From assembly GCA_038211615.1 (NCBI GenBank), contig JBBQVL010000010.1, positions 14,962-78,961 of the forward strand: a stretch of 64,000 nucleotides of DNA, given 5' to 3'. Source of the DNA: DASWJZ01 sp038211615. Its GTDB lineage: Bacteria > Pseudomonadota > Alphaproteobacteria > Rhizobiales > Afifellaceae. The position numbers and the translations under genes were made by a program. The notes under the pieces are model-generated. The model was not told where the DNA came from and did no database searches. It was given only the letters and a program-made list of their open reading frames with translations. The first letter of the stretch is position 1. The number at the start of each line of letters is the position of its first letter. Positions 42,807 to 51,081 of this stretch are shown in pieces.

Positions 42807-43801
42807 CGCGCCGACCCCCCGGAGAGCCTGATGCGAGGATCGAGGACCGCAAGCAGGATATCCGACACCAGCATGCCGACGACCGTCAGCACCGCGAGGA
42901 ACATCAGGAACGAGCCGGCGAGGTACATGTCCTGGCTCTGCAGCGACGACAGCAGCATCGGCCCGGTGGTCGGCAGCGACATGACGGCGGAGACGATGAC
43001 GGAGCCGGAAACCACCTGCGGCAGCAGGCTGCCGATGTCGGAGATGAACGGGTTGAGCGCCATGCGAAGCGGATAGCGCCGCAGCAGCCGGCCCTCCGTC
43101 ACCCCCTTGGCGCGCGCCGTGGTGACGTATTGCTTCTGCAGCTCATCGAGCAGGTTGGCGCGGAGCCGCCGTATCATGCCGGCGGTCCCCGACGTGCCGA
43201 TGACCACCACCGGCACCCAGAGATGCTCGAACACCGAGACGAGCTTCCCCCAGCTCCACGGCTGATCGACATAGGTCGGATCCATCAGTCCGCCGATCGA
43301 CGTCCCGAACCAGACATTGGCGAAGTAGAGGAGGATCAGCGCCAGCAGGAAATTCGGCGTCGCGAGACCGATGAAACCGAGGAACGACAGCCCATGATCC
43401 GCCGCGCTGTACTGGTGCGTGGCCGAGTAGACGCCGATCGGGAACGACACGATGTAGATGAAGGCGACGGTGAAGAAATTCAGCACCAGCGTCAGGAACA
43501 GCCGATCGCCGATCACGTTGGCGACCGGCTGATTGTATTCGAAAGAGTAGCCGAGATCGCCGTGCAACAGGCCGGTGACCCAGACGAAGTACTGCTGCCA
43601 CAGAGGCTTGTCGAGGCCGTACTGCTCGCGCAGAAACGCGATCTTGTCGTCCGCGACCTTCTCGCCCATCGCCTGAATCTCCGCCATGTAGGTGGAGAGG
43701 TAGTCCCCCGGGGGGAGCTGGATGATGATGAAGACGAGGACGCTGATGCCGAGCAGCGTCCAGATCATCGTCAGGACACGTCGGACGAGAAAGGCGAGCA
43801 C
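42803..43801 (-). CDS. Oligopeptide ABC transporter permease (OppB/DppB/YejB-like)
   Basis: The 332-residue protein begins at GTG with MLAFLVRRVLTMIWTLLGIS, the typical start of DppB-type permeases. The conserved coupling loop reads QYVTTARAKGVTEGRLLRRY. Further signature helices include GSLLPQVVSGSVIVSAVMSL. It pairs with the downstream permease by an ATGA overlap and follows the binding-protein gene by nine bases, so the three are one operon. The cognate ATPase is probably the gene at 32108-34030. Confidence 0.92.
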   Translation of the reverse strand: MLAFLVRRVLTMIWTLLGISVLVFIIIQLPPGDYLSTYMAEIQAMGEKVADDKIAFLREQYGLDKPLWQQYFVWVTGLLHGDLGYSFEYNQPVANVIGDRLFLTLVLNFFTVAFIYIVSFPIGVYSATHQYSAADHGLSFLGFIGLATPNFLLALILLYFANVWFGTSIGGLMDPTYVDQPWSWGKLVSVFEHLWVPVVVIGTSGTAGMIRRLRANLLDELQKQYVTTARAKGVTEGRLLRRYPLRMALNPFISDIGSLLPQVVSGSVIVSAVMSLPTTGPMLLSSLQSQDMYLAGSFLMFLAVLTVVGMLVSDILLAVLDPRIRLSGGSAR

Positions 43802-43810
43802 GGGACGCCT

Positions 43811-45730
43811 CTACTCGGCCAGCCAGAAGGTATCCGGGCGATAGACGCCGAAATAGGCGCCCGGCTCGAAATTGTAGACGCCGCGCTCCGGCACGTTCTG
43901 CAGCTTGTTCGAGACGACAACGAGCTGTTCGACCCCGGAAACGATGCCGATCGTGAAAACCTGGTCGGCCCAGAGCGAGAGGATCTTGTGCCAGACCTCC
44001 TCCTGCGCGGCCGGGTCGGCGGATTTGCCCCAGTCCTCCTTCAGCGCCATCAGCTCCTTTACGGAATCGAGGTCCGGCGCCTGGCCCATCTGGCCGCTCG
44101 TCTGCGCCCACAGTCCCCAGGCCGGCCACTCGAACTGGTCGGGGGATTGCGGCGCGAATTCGGCCGGGCTCATGGCGGGCTTAAGCATGGCGTTCTCCAA
44201 CCCCCACCAGACCGCCATCTGCGTGTCGCCGGAATTCAGGCGGTTGTAGAAGACCTCGCGCTGCGACGCCTTGATGAAGAGCGAGACGCCGACCTTCTTC
44301 CAGTGGTCGCGGACGAGCTCCAGAACGTCCGACTGCTCGGTCTCCTCGCCGGCCGTCTCCACCACGATCTGCAGCGGCCTGCCGTCGGCCATGAGACGGA
44401 TGCCGTCGGGGCCGCGCTTCGTCAGCCCGAGATCGTCCAGCAGCTTGTTGGCGAGGTCGGGATCGTACTGGGTCCACTTCGTCTGGTATTCGTCCTTGAA
44501 GAGCGGCGACTCGGGAAGCACGGTGTTGTTGGAGGGCTGCGCCACGCCGTAGAAGATCGTGTTGTTGATGTCGTCGCGGTCGATCCCCACCGAAAGGGCG
44601 CGACGGAACTCAGCCTTGCGGAAGAGGTCGCGCAGCCCCGCGTCGGTGGTGTTGAGATCGGGATAGAGCGCGACCCGCGCGCCCTTCGTCGCTAGCCAGC
44701 GGCGGACCTGGTAGCCGCTCCGCTCCTCCGCTTCCTTCAGGAAGGTGAAGTTGGAGAACGCCAGGTAGCCGCCCTGCAAATCCGACTCGCCCGAGGCGGC
44801 CTTCGCCGGAATGAGGTCGGCGTTGGATATCGGCATGGCCACCTGATCGATATAGGGAAGCTGCAGCCCAGCCTCATCGACCCGGTAGAAATAGGGGTTG
44901 CGCTCGAAGACGAAGCGATCGGACGGCGGCTTTGTCTTCAGCACCCAGGGCTGCAAGGTCGGATAGTCGAGGTTGTCGTTGCGGTAGGAGCGGTCCTTGC
45001 TGAAGAGGAGCGCCACCCAGTTCTGCTGCCCGGCGTCCTCCGCCATCTTCTTCACGGCGTCGAGACCGGCATATTTCTGGTGAAATTGCTTCAGATAATG
45101 CGCGGGACGGAATATCTCGACGGGCTGCGCGGCGGCGAGCGCCGCGAGGAAATAGGCGTTCGGCTTTGTCCAGGTGTAGCGGACCGTCACCGCGTCGGGA
45201 AATTCGACCACCGGCTTCTCGCCGTCGACCAGCAGTTCCTTCGGCGGACCGAAACGCGAAACGTCCGGATCGTTCGCCATGTCCTCCCAGTAGAAGCGGA
45301 AGTCCTCGGAGGTGAAGGGCTCGCCGTCCGACCATTTGTGGCCGGGGCGGAGATGGAAGGTGAAGACCTTGCTGTCCTGGACGTCCACGCTTTCGGCGAT
45401 ATCGGGGACAATCTCGAAATTCGTGTCGTAGCCGACAAGCCGCGCATAGCCGTAGATGACCATGAGACGCGTGTCCTTGGCGCTGCCACCGATGATGCGC
45501 AGCGTGCCGCCGTAGCGCCCGGGCTTCTTTTCCGTGCCCGCGTAGCTGACGATCGAGGGATGCTCGGGAATGCGCTCGCCGACCGGTGGCAAGGTCTTTG
45601 CGGCAACGGCGTCAGCGAAGAACGGCGGCTCGACCATTGTCGGCGCCGCCTGCGCGAAGGCCGGGGCCTGCGCCAGTAGCGCGCCAAATGCGAGGAGCGC
45701 ACCCAGCCCCCACGATACACGAACGCCCAT
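43811..45730 (-). CDS. Periplasmic peptide-binding protein of ABC transporter (family 5)
   Basis: The 639-residue protein has a signal peptide (WGLGALLAFGALLAQAPAFA). Family 5 solute-binding motifs follow: PGRYGGTLRI, FTFHLRPGHKWSDGEPFTSE with DFRFYWEDM, and ELVRDHWKKVGVSLFIK. The size is that of large peptide or microcin-type binding proteins (YejA-like) rather than the shorter DppA. It delivers peptides to the permeases encoded downstream. The ligand is not known. The FkbM gene on the same strand ends 15 bases upstream, so read-through from it is possible. Confidence 0.92.
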   Translation of the reverse strand: MGVRVSWGLGALLAFGALLAQAPAFAQAAPTMVEPPFFADAVAAKTLPPVGERIPEHPSIVSYAGTEKKPGRYGGTLRIIGGSAKDTRLMVIYGYARLVGYDTNFEIVPDIAESVDVQDSKVFTFHLRPGHKWSDGEPFTSEDFRFYWEDMANDPDVSRFGPPKELLVDGEKPVVEFPDAVTVRYTWTKPNAYFLAALAAAQPVEIFRPAHYLKQFHQKYAGLDAVKKMAEDAGQQNWVALLFSKDRSYRNDNLDYPTLQPWVLKTKPPSDRFVFERNPYFYRVDEAGLQLPYIDQVAMPISNADLIPAKAASGESDLQGGYLAFSNFTFLKEAEERSGYQVRRWLATKGARVALYPDLNTTDAGLRDLFRKAEFRRALSVGIDRDDINNTIFYGVAQPSNNTVLPESPLFKDEYQTKWTQYDPDLANKLLDDLGLTKRGPDGIRLMADGRPLQIVVETAGEETEQSDVLELVRDHWKKVGVSLFIKASQREVFYNRLNSGDTQMAVWWGLENAMLKPAMSPAEFAPQSPDQFEWPAWGLWAQTSGQMGQAPDLDSVKELMALKEDWGKSADPAAQEEVWHKILSLWADQVFTIGIVSGVEQLVVVSNKLQNVPERGVYNFEPGAYFGVYRPDTFWLAE

Positions 45731-45745
45731 CCCCCAACTCCCTTG

Positions 45746-46996
45746 TTACTTTTCCCTCGCGACCAGAAGGTAATTGCAATGGGTCTTGTCGGGGAAGAGC
45801 TTTTCCACGCAATAGCCGTTCCGATCGACCCACGCCATGAATTCCCCGACGGTCTCGTCCACAACTTCCACGTAGAGGGCGGGATGCTGCGTTGCGATAA
45901 GCCCGGCCGCGCCCGAGAGTGCCTGCATCTCCATCCCCTCCACATCGATCTTGATGAGATCGACCGGGCCGGAAAGAAGCTCGTCGAGCGGCGCGACGGG
46001 AATTTCCCCGGCGGAATCCGGCACGAAATGCGTGGCCCCGAGGCCGGCGGTTACGGAGAGCACCGGCCGCAGCCTGCCGCGCGCTTCGCCAACCGCGGTG
46101 CCGAGGCGGGATAGATCGACATTGGCCAGACCGTTCTCCGCGACCACGGCGCGGATTGCGGCGGCAGAGCGGGGCAGCGGCTCGATCGGGATCACCCGTG
46201 CTGCCTGCATAATCGCGGCGAAGAACAACGTGTGGTTACCCGTGTTCGCGCCGACATCGGCGATCCGAAGCCCGCGCGGAAAACGCGCGGCGAGAAAATC
46301 GAGCTCCTCCTGCTCGAAAAAGAGCCCGCGCATCTGCTCCCGCTCGATCACCGGGTTCAGCCCCGTATAGGGCAGGCTCAAGAGCCGGTCGCCATGGTGG
46401 AGGCGCATGAAGACGGGCTCGGCTTCAAGATAGGCGACGAGGCGGGCGCGGTCGATGTCGGCGAGGAGCGGGAGCGCCCCGTAAAAATACGTCATGCACT
46501 GCGCGGTCTTGTAGGCGTTGCCACGCTTCCAGAGGTTCAACATGTAGTCCGCGTACCATGTCGACGTGTCAGCCGCGCGAAGGGCTTCCAGTGCCAGGGC
46601 CGGCCGGACGAAGTGCGCCGGTCCGATCCACCAGCGGAGCGCGGCGTGGAAGAAGGTGGGAAAATCCTGCGCCGCAAGCCGCGTGATGCGCTCAAGCTTC
46701 GGCGGCGGGCTGCCCGCCGGAGAGGCAAACCCGGCGCCTCCCCAGATCGCGTCGTAGACGCGCAGCGCCGGCTGCAGCTTTGCGAGAACGTCGGGCGCGA
46801 GGGTCTCGGCGGCGCTCAGCACGAGGAGCCAGTCGAAGTCTTCAGCGGCGGCCCGTTCCGCTGCGGCGAGAAGGATTTTCCGCGGAGGGCCTGCGAGGCT
46901 CGCGACGAGGGGCGTGACGCTTGCAAAGTCGCCGAGGCTGACGGTGGCGGCGAGGTCGAGCGAGGCAATCGCAACATCGACGTTGCCATTGCCCAT
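45746..46996 (-). CDS. FkbM-family methyltransferase
   Basis: The 416-residue product has an N-terminal part resembling a glycosyltransferase-associated domain (DWLLVLSAAETLAPDVLAKL). The C-terminal FkbM methyltransferase has LRIADVGANTGNHTLFFAAI (SAM site), VIPIEPLPRSA and VDLIKIDVEGMEMQALSGA. FkbM proteins O-methylate sugars or polyketides. ATG 46996 is favoured because the open frame upstream to 47080 encodes only a palindromic repeat. It fits the surrounding surface-carbohydrate genes. Confidence 0.88.
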   Translation of the reverse strand: MGNGNVDVAIASLDLAATVSLGDFASVTPLVASLAGPPRKILLAAAERAAAEDFDWLLVLSAAETLAPDVLAKLQPALRVYDAIWGGAGFASPAGSPPPKLERITRLAAQDFPTFFHAALRWWIGPAHFVRPALALEALRAADTSTWYADYMLNLWKRGNAYKTAQCMTYFYGALPLLADIDRARLVAYLEAEPVFMRLHHGDRLLSLPYTGLNPVIEREQMRGLFFEQEELDFLAARFPRGLRIADVGANTGNHTLFFAAIMQAARVIPIEPLPRSAAAIRAVVAENGLANVDLSRLGTAVGEARGRLRPVLSVTAGLGATHFVPDSAGEIPVAPLDELLSGPVDLIKIDVEGMEMQALSGAAGLIATQHPALYVEVVDETVGEFMAWVDRNGYCVEKLFPDKTHCNYLLVAREK

Positions 46997-47021
46997 CGGC
47001 AGAACGACGATACCGCCGCGG

Positions 47022-47127
47022 AGCCCCCCTCCCCCCTGTGGGGAGGGGTTGGGGGCGGGGCCCCTAACATCGAGCTCCACGTTAGACGCCCCTCACCCAA
47101 CCCTCTCCCCACGAGGGGGAGAGGGCT
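47022..47127. repeat. Palindromic REP-like element between FkbM and lyase genes
   Basis: Two palindromes, CCCCTCCCCCCTGTGGGGAGGGG and CCCTCTCCCC-ACGA-GGGGGAGAGGG, are joined by CCTAACATCGAGCTCCACGT. The same arrangement, reversed and diverged, occurs at 49949-50027. The element supplies the final codons of the lyase gene (PSPPRGERVG) and an open extension before the FkbM gene. Confidence 0.8.
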
Positions 47128-47866
47128 TTCCTTCAGCATGGTGCGTGAGCGAAGGATCGACCTCCGCGAATGAATGCCCGCGGCTGTAGTTGTCGTGATA
47201 GGCGACAATCGGCTTCGGCCCGGCGGGCGACCAGTAGAGGCCGATCTTCAGGTAGGGCCCCTCTTCCTCGTTCTCGTAGGCGAGCGGTCCGCGCCACTCG
47301 ATGCGCTTCGCCCCGTCGAGCCACATCTCGATCTCCGAGGCAGCGTGGCGCGACCAGAAGACCCGGAAGACGAAATCGTGCCAGACACCGCGCGGAAAAT
47401 CCGTGACGCTCGCGAACTCGTAGCGGATGTCGGGCTCAGGCGATGCGACCCGCCCGTACGCCCCCGTAACGAACAGCCGGCTGCCGCGGTAGCGGAGCGC
47501 GATCGGCGGCTTGCCGGAGGGATCGCCAAGCTTCGCCTGATCGTGCCATTGCGCTAAGACACAGCCGACATTTTCCGGGAGATCGAAATCGTCCGCGAGG
47601 CGCGTCGAAAAGCCGTACCAGACCTCCTCGTCCCAGACGACGTTGTAGGGGTCGCGAAGCTCGGCGCGATGACCCTGGGAAACATAGTCGCCGGGGCGAA
47701 GCTCGAAGCGGCAGGCGCGGCTGCCCTGGCGCACCACAGCGGACTGGATCACGGCCGAATGGGGAGCCGACAGGCGCTTGACGCTCCAGCCGTCAAGGCC
47801 CCCCGTCTCGAAGTCGAGATGCACCGGCTCGAACGGCGCGCGCGATGTCTCGCTTGAGAAAGACAC
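47093..47866 (-). CDS. Polysaccharide lyase (heparin lyase I-like)
   Basis: The protein of about 257 residues is beta-rich and matches polysaccharide lyase proteins of the heparin lyase I type: HLDFETGGLDGWSVKRL, RFELRPGDYVSQGHRAELRD, WYGFSTRLADDF, LAQWHD, and DGAKRIEWRG with YLKIGLYW. It should cleave or bind uronic-acid polysaccharide outside the cell, but no clear signal peptide is seen. GTG 47866 (GGGGCAAGAACC upstream) was chosen; starts at 47932 or 47947 would overlap the divergent glycosyltransferase. The last ten residues (PSPPRGERVG) come from a palindromic repeat. Confidence 0.75.
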   Translation of the reverse strand: MSFSSETSRAPFEPVHLDFETGGLDGWSVKRLSAPHSAVIQSAVVRQGSRACRFELRPGDYVSQGHRAELRDPYNVVWDEEVWYGFSTRLADDFDLPENVGCVLAQWHDQAKLGDPSGKPPIALRYRGSRLFVTGAYGRVASPEPDIRYEFASVTDFPRGVWHDFVFRVFWSRHAASEIEMWLDGAKRIEWRGPLAYENEEEGPYLKIGLYWSPAGPKPIVAYHDNYSRGHSFAEVDPSLTHHAEGKPSPPRGERVG

Positions 47867-47930
47867 GGTTCTTGCCCCAAATGACGCGCGCCGCCGGATC
47901 GAGAGCGTGCAGCCGCTGTGGAGGCGGACC

Positions 47931-49187
47931 ATGAACCGGATCGCCACGATCGTGAAGGGCTATCCCCGCCTCTCCGAAACCTTCATCGCCCAGGAGATTC
48001 TGGGGCTGGAGAAGCGCGGCGTCGCCCAGCTCATCGTCTCGCTGCGGCATCCGACCGAAGCCAAGGTGCAGGACCTGAACCGCGAGATAAAGGCTGAGGT
48101 GCTCTACCTCCCGGAATATCTCAAGGACGATCCTTCCCGGGTGCGCGCCGCGAAAAAATGGGCAGAGGAGCAGCCCGGCTACCGTCGCGCGGAAAAGGCA
48201 TTGCGCTCCGACCTGAAGCGCGATCCTTCTGTGAACCGCCGCCGCCGCTTCGGGCAGGCGTGCGTGCTGGCGCACGAGCTGCCGCCCGACGTCAACTGGA
48301 TCCACACCCACTTCCTGCACACGCCCGCTTCGGTCGCGCGCTACGCGGCGCTCATCCGCGGCATGGGCTGGTCCTTCTCCGCGCACGCCAAGGACATCTG
48401 GACGACGCCGGGGTGGGAGCTGCGCGGCAAGCTCGGCGAGGCGGCGTGGGGCGTCACCTGCACGCGCGCCAACCTCGACTACCTGCGCTCGCTGACATCG
48501 GATCCGGGGAAGATCCATCTCGTCTATCACGGGCTGGATTTTTCGCGCTTTCCCGCCCCCTCCCCCATCAACGTCGCGGCCGATCTCTCCCGAGGGGGAG
48601 GGAAAGGACGCCAGCCTTTCACGATAGTCTCGGTCGGGCGCGCGGTGGAGAAGAAGGGCTATGCCGACCTGCTTCGGGCGCTCGCGCTCCTTGGGGACGA
48701 CCGCGACTGGCGGTTCGAGCATGCCGGTGGCGGAGCGCTCGCGCAGCGGCTGAAGGAACAGGCCACGAAGCTCGGGATAGCCGATCGCATTATCTGGCGT
48801 GGGAGCCAGGATCGCACCTTCGTCTTCGCGCTGCTGCAGCGGGCCGACCTCTTCGTGCTGCCCTCGCGGCTGGCGCAGGACGGCGACCGCGACGGGCTGC
48901 CGAACGTGCTGATGGAAGCGCAGGCGTTCGGGGTGCCGGTTCTGGCGACGGACGTCTCCGGCATCCCGGAGCTGGTGACGCACGGCAAGACCGGCTGGCT
49001 CGTTCCCGAGCGCGACCCGCAGGCGCTGGCGGAGGCGCTGCGCCTCCTGATCGACGACCGCGATTTGCGCCTGCGGCTCGCTGAGGCGGGGGCCAGGAAT
49101 GTGCGAAAGGAATTCTCCTCCGAGCCGGGGATCGACTTCGTCGCGGCGAAGCTCAAGGCCTCGCGCGCCAGCCGGAAGGCGGCGTGA
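47931..49187 (+). CDS. Glycosyltransferase family 4-like protein with repeat-derived insert
   Basis: ATG 47931 has GGAGG six bases upstream. The 418-residue protein has ATIVKGYPRLSETFIAQEIL at the acceptor domain, a pattern common in exopolysaccharide glycosyltransferases. The donor domain has SVGRAVEKKGYADLLRALAL and DGLPNVLMEAQAFGVPVLAT, with the E-x7-E motif. Near residues 208-224 a stretch (PAPSPINVAADLSRGGGKGR) is encoded by a palindromic repeat, as if an element had inserted in frame in the loop before the donor domain. The next gene overlaps by GTGA. Confidence 0.9.
   Translation: MNRIATIVKGYPRLSETFIAQEILGLEKRGVAQLIVSLRHPTEAKVQDLNREIKAEVLYLPEYLKDDPSRVRAAKKWAEEQPGYRRAEKALRSDLKRDPSVNRRRRFGQACVLAHELPPDVNWIHTHFLHTPASVARYAALIRGMGWSFSAHAKDIWTTPGWELRGKLGEAAWGVTCTRANLDYLRSLTSDPGKIHLVYHGLDFSRFPAPSPINVAADLSRGGGKGRQPFTIVSVGRAVEKKGYADLLRALALLGDDRDWRFEHAGGGALAQRLKEQATKLGIADRIIWRGSQDRTFVFALLQRADLFVLPSRLAQDGDRDGLPNVLMEAQAFGVPVLATDVSGIPELVTHGKTGWLVPERDPQALAEALRLLIDDRDLRLRLAEAGARNVRKEFSSEPGIDFVAAKLKASRASRKAA
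48555..48604. repeat. Palindromic element inside the glycosyltransferase coding sequence
   Basis: CCCCCTCCCCC at 48556-48566 and CTCTCCCGAGGGGGAGGG at 48586-48603 resemble the palindromic intergenic elements at 47022-47127 and 49949-50027. Here the element is in frame within a gene and encodes about 16 residues, keeping the protein open. This is like the palindromic elements known inside Rickettsia genes. Confidence 0.6.
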
Positions 49188-49978
49188 GCGCGCCGGAGGT
49201 CGCGGGGGACGCCGGGCGGAGCCGGTTCTCCGAGCTTCTGAGCATCGCGGCCGACCGCCCTCGCCCCATCCCCTTCTGGTGGCGCGACGACGACGCGGAG
49301 ACCGCGACGCCCGCCCTCGACCGGTTGCTGGCACTGGCGCGGCGTCACGATCTGCCGCTCGCCCTCGCGGTCGTGCCGAAGCGCGCGACGCGGGAGCTTG
49401 CCGAGCGCCTTGCGCGGGAGCCTGACGTCTCCGTGCTGCAGCACGGCTGGAGCCATCGCAACCATGCTCCGGCCGGCGGAAAGAAGGCCGAGCTCGGCGA
49501 CCAAAGACCTCTCGACGAAGTGCTCGGCGACCTCGGGCAAGGCTTCGCGCGGCTGACGGCGCTTTTCCCGGGGCACTTCCTGCCGGTGCTCGTGCCGCCC
49601 TGGAACCGGATTGCCGACCCCGTCCGCGTGGCGCTCGGCGAGGTCGGGCTCACCGGCCTCTCGACCTTCGGCCCCGCCGCCTCCGGCGACCCGCGCGAGG
49701 TCAACACGCATCTCGACATCTTCGCCTGGAAGCCGGCGCGCCGTTCCCTTGAGCGGGCCGAGGCCTATTCCTGGCTGGCAGCGGAGGTGGAGCGAAGGCT
49801 GGCGGGCGATCCCGAGCCGATCGGGATCCTGACCCATCACCTCGTGCACGAGGAGGCGAGCTGGACCCTTCTGGAGGAGATTTTCGGGCTGATCGCGAAG
49901 CATCCCGGCGTGGCGTGGCCCACCATACGGGAGCTCTTCGCCGCACTTCCCTCTCCCCCTCGTAGGGAGGTCGGGTGA
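49184..49978 (+). CDS. Polysaccharide deacetylase-like protein
   Basis: The 264-residue protein has the NodB-like catalytic landmarks: WWRDDDAETATPALDRLLAL (metal/base Asp), LALAVVPKRA, VLQHGWSHRNH (His-x3-His metal ligands) and LVPPWNRI. It likely removes acetyl groups from an exopolysaccharide. GTG 49184 overlaps the glycosyltransferase stop (GTGA), so the two are co-translated. There is no signal peptide. The last residues PSPPRREVG are encoded by a palindromic repeat, as in the lyase gene 2 kb upstream. Confidence 0.85.
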   Translation: MSAPEVAGDAGRSRFSELLSIAADRPRPIPFWWRDDDAETATPALDRLLALARRHDLPLALAVVPKRATRELAERLAREPDVSVLQHGWSHRNHAPAGGKKAELGDQRPLDEVLGDLGQGFARLTALFPGHFLPVLVPPWNRIADPVRVALGEVGLTGLSTFGPAASGDPREVNTHLDIFAWKPARRSLERAEAYSWLAAEVERRLAGDPEPIGILTHHLVHEEASWTLLEEIFGLIAKHPGVAWPTIRELFAALPSPPRREVG

Positions 49979-50027
49979 AGGGTGTCTAACGCAGAGTGGG
50001 CGGAGCGATTTCGTCCCCCGCAAGGGG
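49949..50027. repeat. Palindromic REP-like element at the end of the deacetylase gene
   Basis: CCCTCTCCCCCTCGTAGGGAGG followed by a GTCTAACGC segment matches the reversed element at 47022-47127, diverged. A smaller stem, CCCC-CGCAA-GGGG, closes it at 50015-50027. It covers the stop codon of the deacetylase and fills the gap to the convergent epimerase gene. Confidence 0.75.
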
Positions 50028-50042
50028 AAACGGAAGCACGGC

Positions 50043-51017
50043 TCACCGCATCTGCTGGTAGCGGCGAAACCACTCCACGAAACGCCTCAGGCCCTCCTCC
50101 AGAGAAGTGCGCGGCCGGAAGCCGAAGTCCTCCGTCATCGCGGTAATGTCGGCGTAGGTCGTTGTCATCTCGCCCGGCTGCATCGGCACCGGATCGAGGT
50201 GAGCGCGCTTCTTCAACAGGTTCTCCAGGATGGAGACCATGTCCATCAGCGCCACCGGTCGGCTCGACCCGATGTTGTAGACGCGATGCAGCGCGGCGCC
50301 CGATCCGGCCGGCGCGTCAGCCGCCGCCAGCACGCCGGCAACCACGTCATCGATATAGGTGAAGTCGCGGTGCATATCGCCGTTGTTGAAGAGCCGGATC
50401 GGCTTGTTATGGACGATCGCATCGGTGAACAGCCAGTAGGCCATGTCCGGGCGGCCCCAGGGCCCATAGACGGAAAAGAAGCGAAGCCCGATCTGCGGAA
50501 TGCCAAAAATCTCCGCATAGACCTCGCTCATCATCTCCTGCGATTTCTTCGTGGCGGCATAGAGCGAGGTGGGACGATCGGTTTCGCCATCCTCGCGAAA
50601 CGGAATCGCATTGCGCCGGCCATAAACCGAACTCGACGAGGCGTAGACCAGATTGTCGAGACCTTCGGCATGGCGGCAGTGCTCGAGGATGGTGAGGTGC
50701 CCGGCTACGTTGGAGGCCACATAGGCCTGCGGGTTCTCCATCGCGTAGCGGACGTTTGCCTGGGCCGCGAGGTGAATCACCGTGCGGACCGGCTCGCCCG
50801 CCAGCACCTCCTTCAGAGCGTCCCGGTCGGCCAGATCGACGCGCTGGAACCTGAAATTCGGAAAGGTGGAAAGCTGCACCAGCCGGCGGCGTTTCAGCTC
50901 GACGGCGTAGAAATCGTTGAGATTGTCGACGCCGATCACCCGCTCTCCGCGCTCGGCGAGCTTACGCGCGACGTGATAGCCGATGAAGCCTGCCGCTCCG
51001 GTGACGAGGATGGTCAT
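50043..51017 (-). CDS. NAD-dependent epimerase, UDP-glucuronate 4-epimerase-like
   Basis: The 324-residue SDR enzyme has the NAD site TGAAGFIGYHVARKLAERGE, VDNLNDFYAVELKRRRL, the Ser segment YASSSSVYG and the catalytic YAATKK. The sequence VDNLNDYY-like with L-R-F-F-x-V-Y-G-P-W-G-R-P-D-M-A is characteristic of CapI/LpsL-type UDP-glucuronate 4-epimerases, which make UDP-galacturonate for polysaccharides. ATG 51017 starts right at the NAD-binding motif. It belongs with the surrounding surface-sugar genes. Confidence 0.9.
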   Translation of the reverse strand: MTILVTGAAGFIGYHVARKLAERGERVIGVDNLNDFYAVELKRRRLVQLSTFPNFRFQRVDLADRDALKEVLAGEPVRTVIHLAAQANVRYAMENPQAYVASNVAGHLTILEHCRHAEGLDNLVYASSSSVYGRRNAIPFREDGETDRPTSLYAATKKSQEMMSEVYAEIFGIPQIGLRFFSVYGPWGRPDMAYWLFTDAIVHNKPIRLFNNGDMHRDFTYIDDVVAGVLAAADAPAGSGAALHRVYNIGSSRPVALMDMVSILENLLKKRAHLDPVPMQPGEMTTTYADITAMTEDFGFRPRTSLEEGLRRFVEWFRRYQQMR

Positions 51018-51081
51018 GCAATTGCCGGCTGTGGAGAGCGGTTCAGGAGCGCCCGCACCATAACCGTCCGGGCGGAGCGGC

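Noticed and set aside
41493..43076. Long plus-strand frame over the permease genes
   Set aside because: The minus-strand permeases have membrane helices and family motifs; the plus-strand product has neither.
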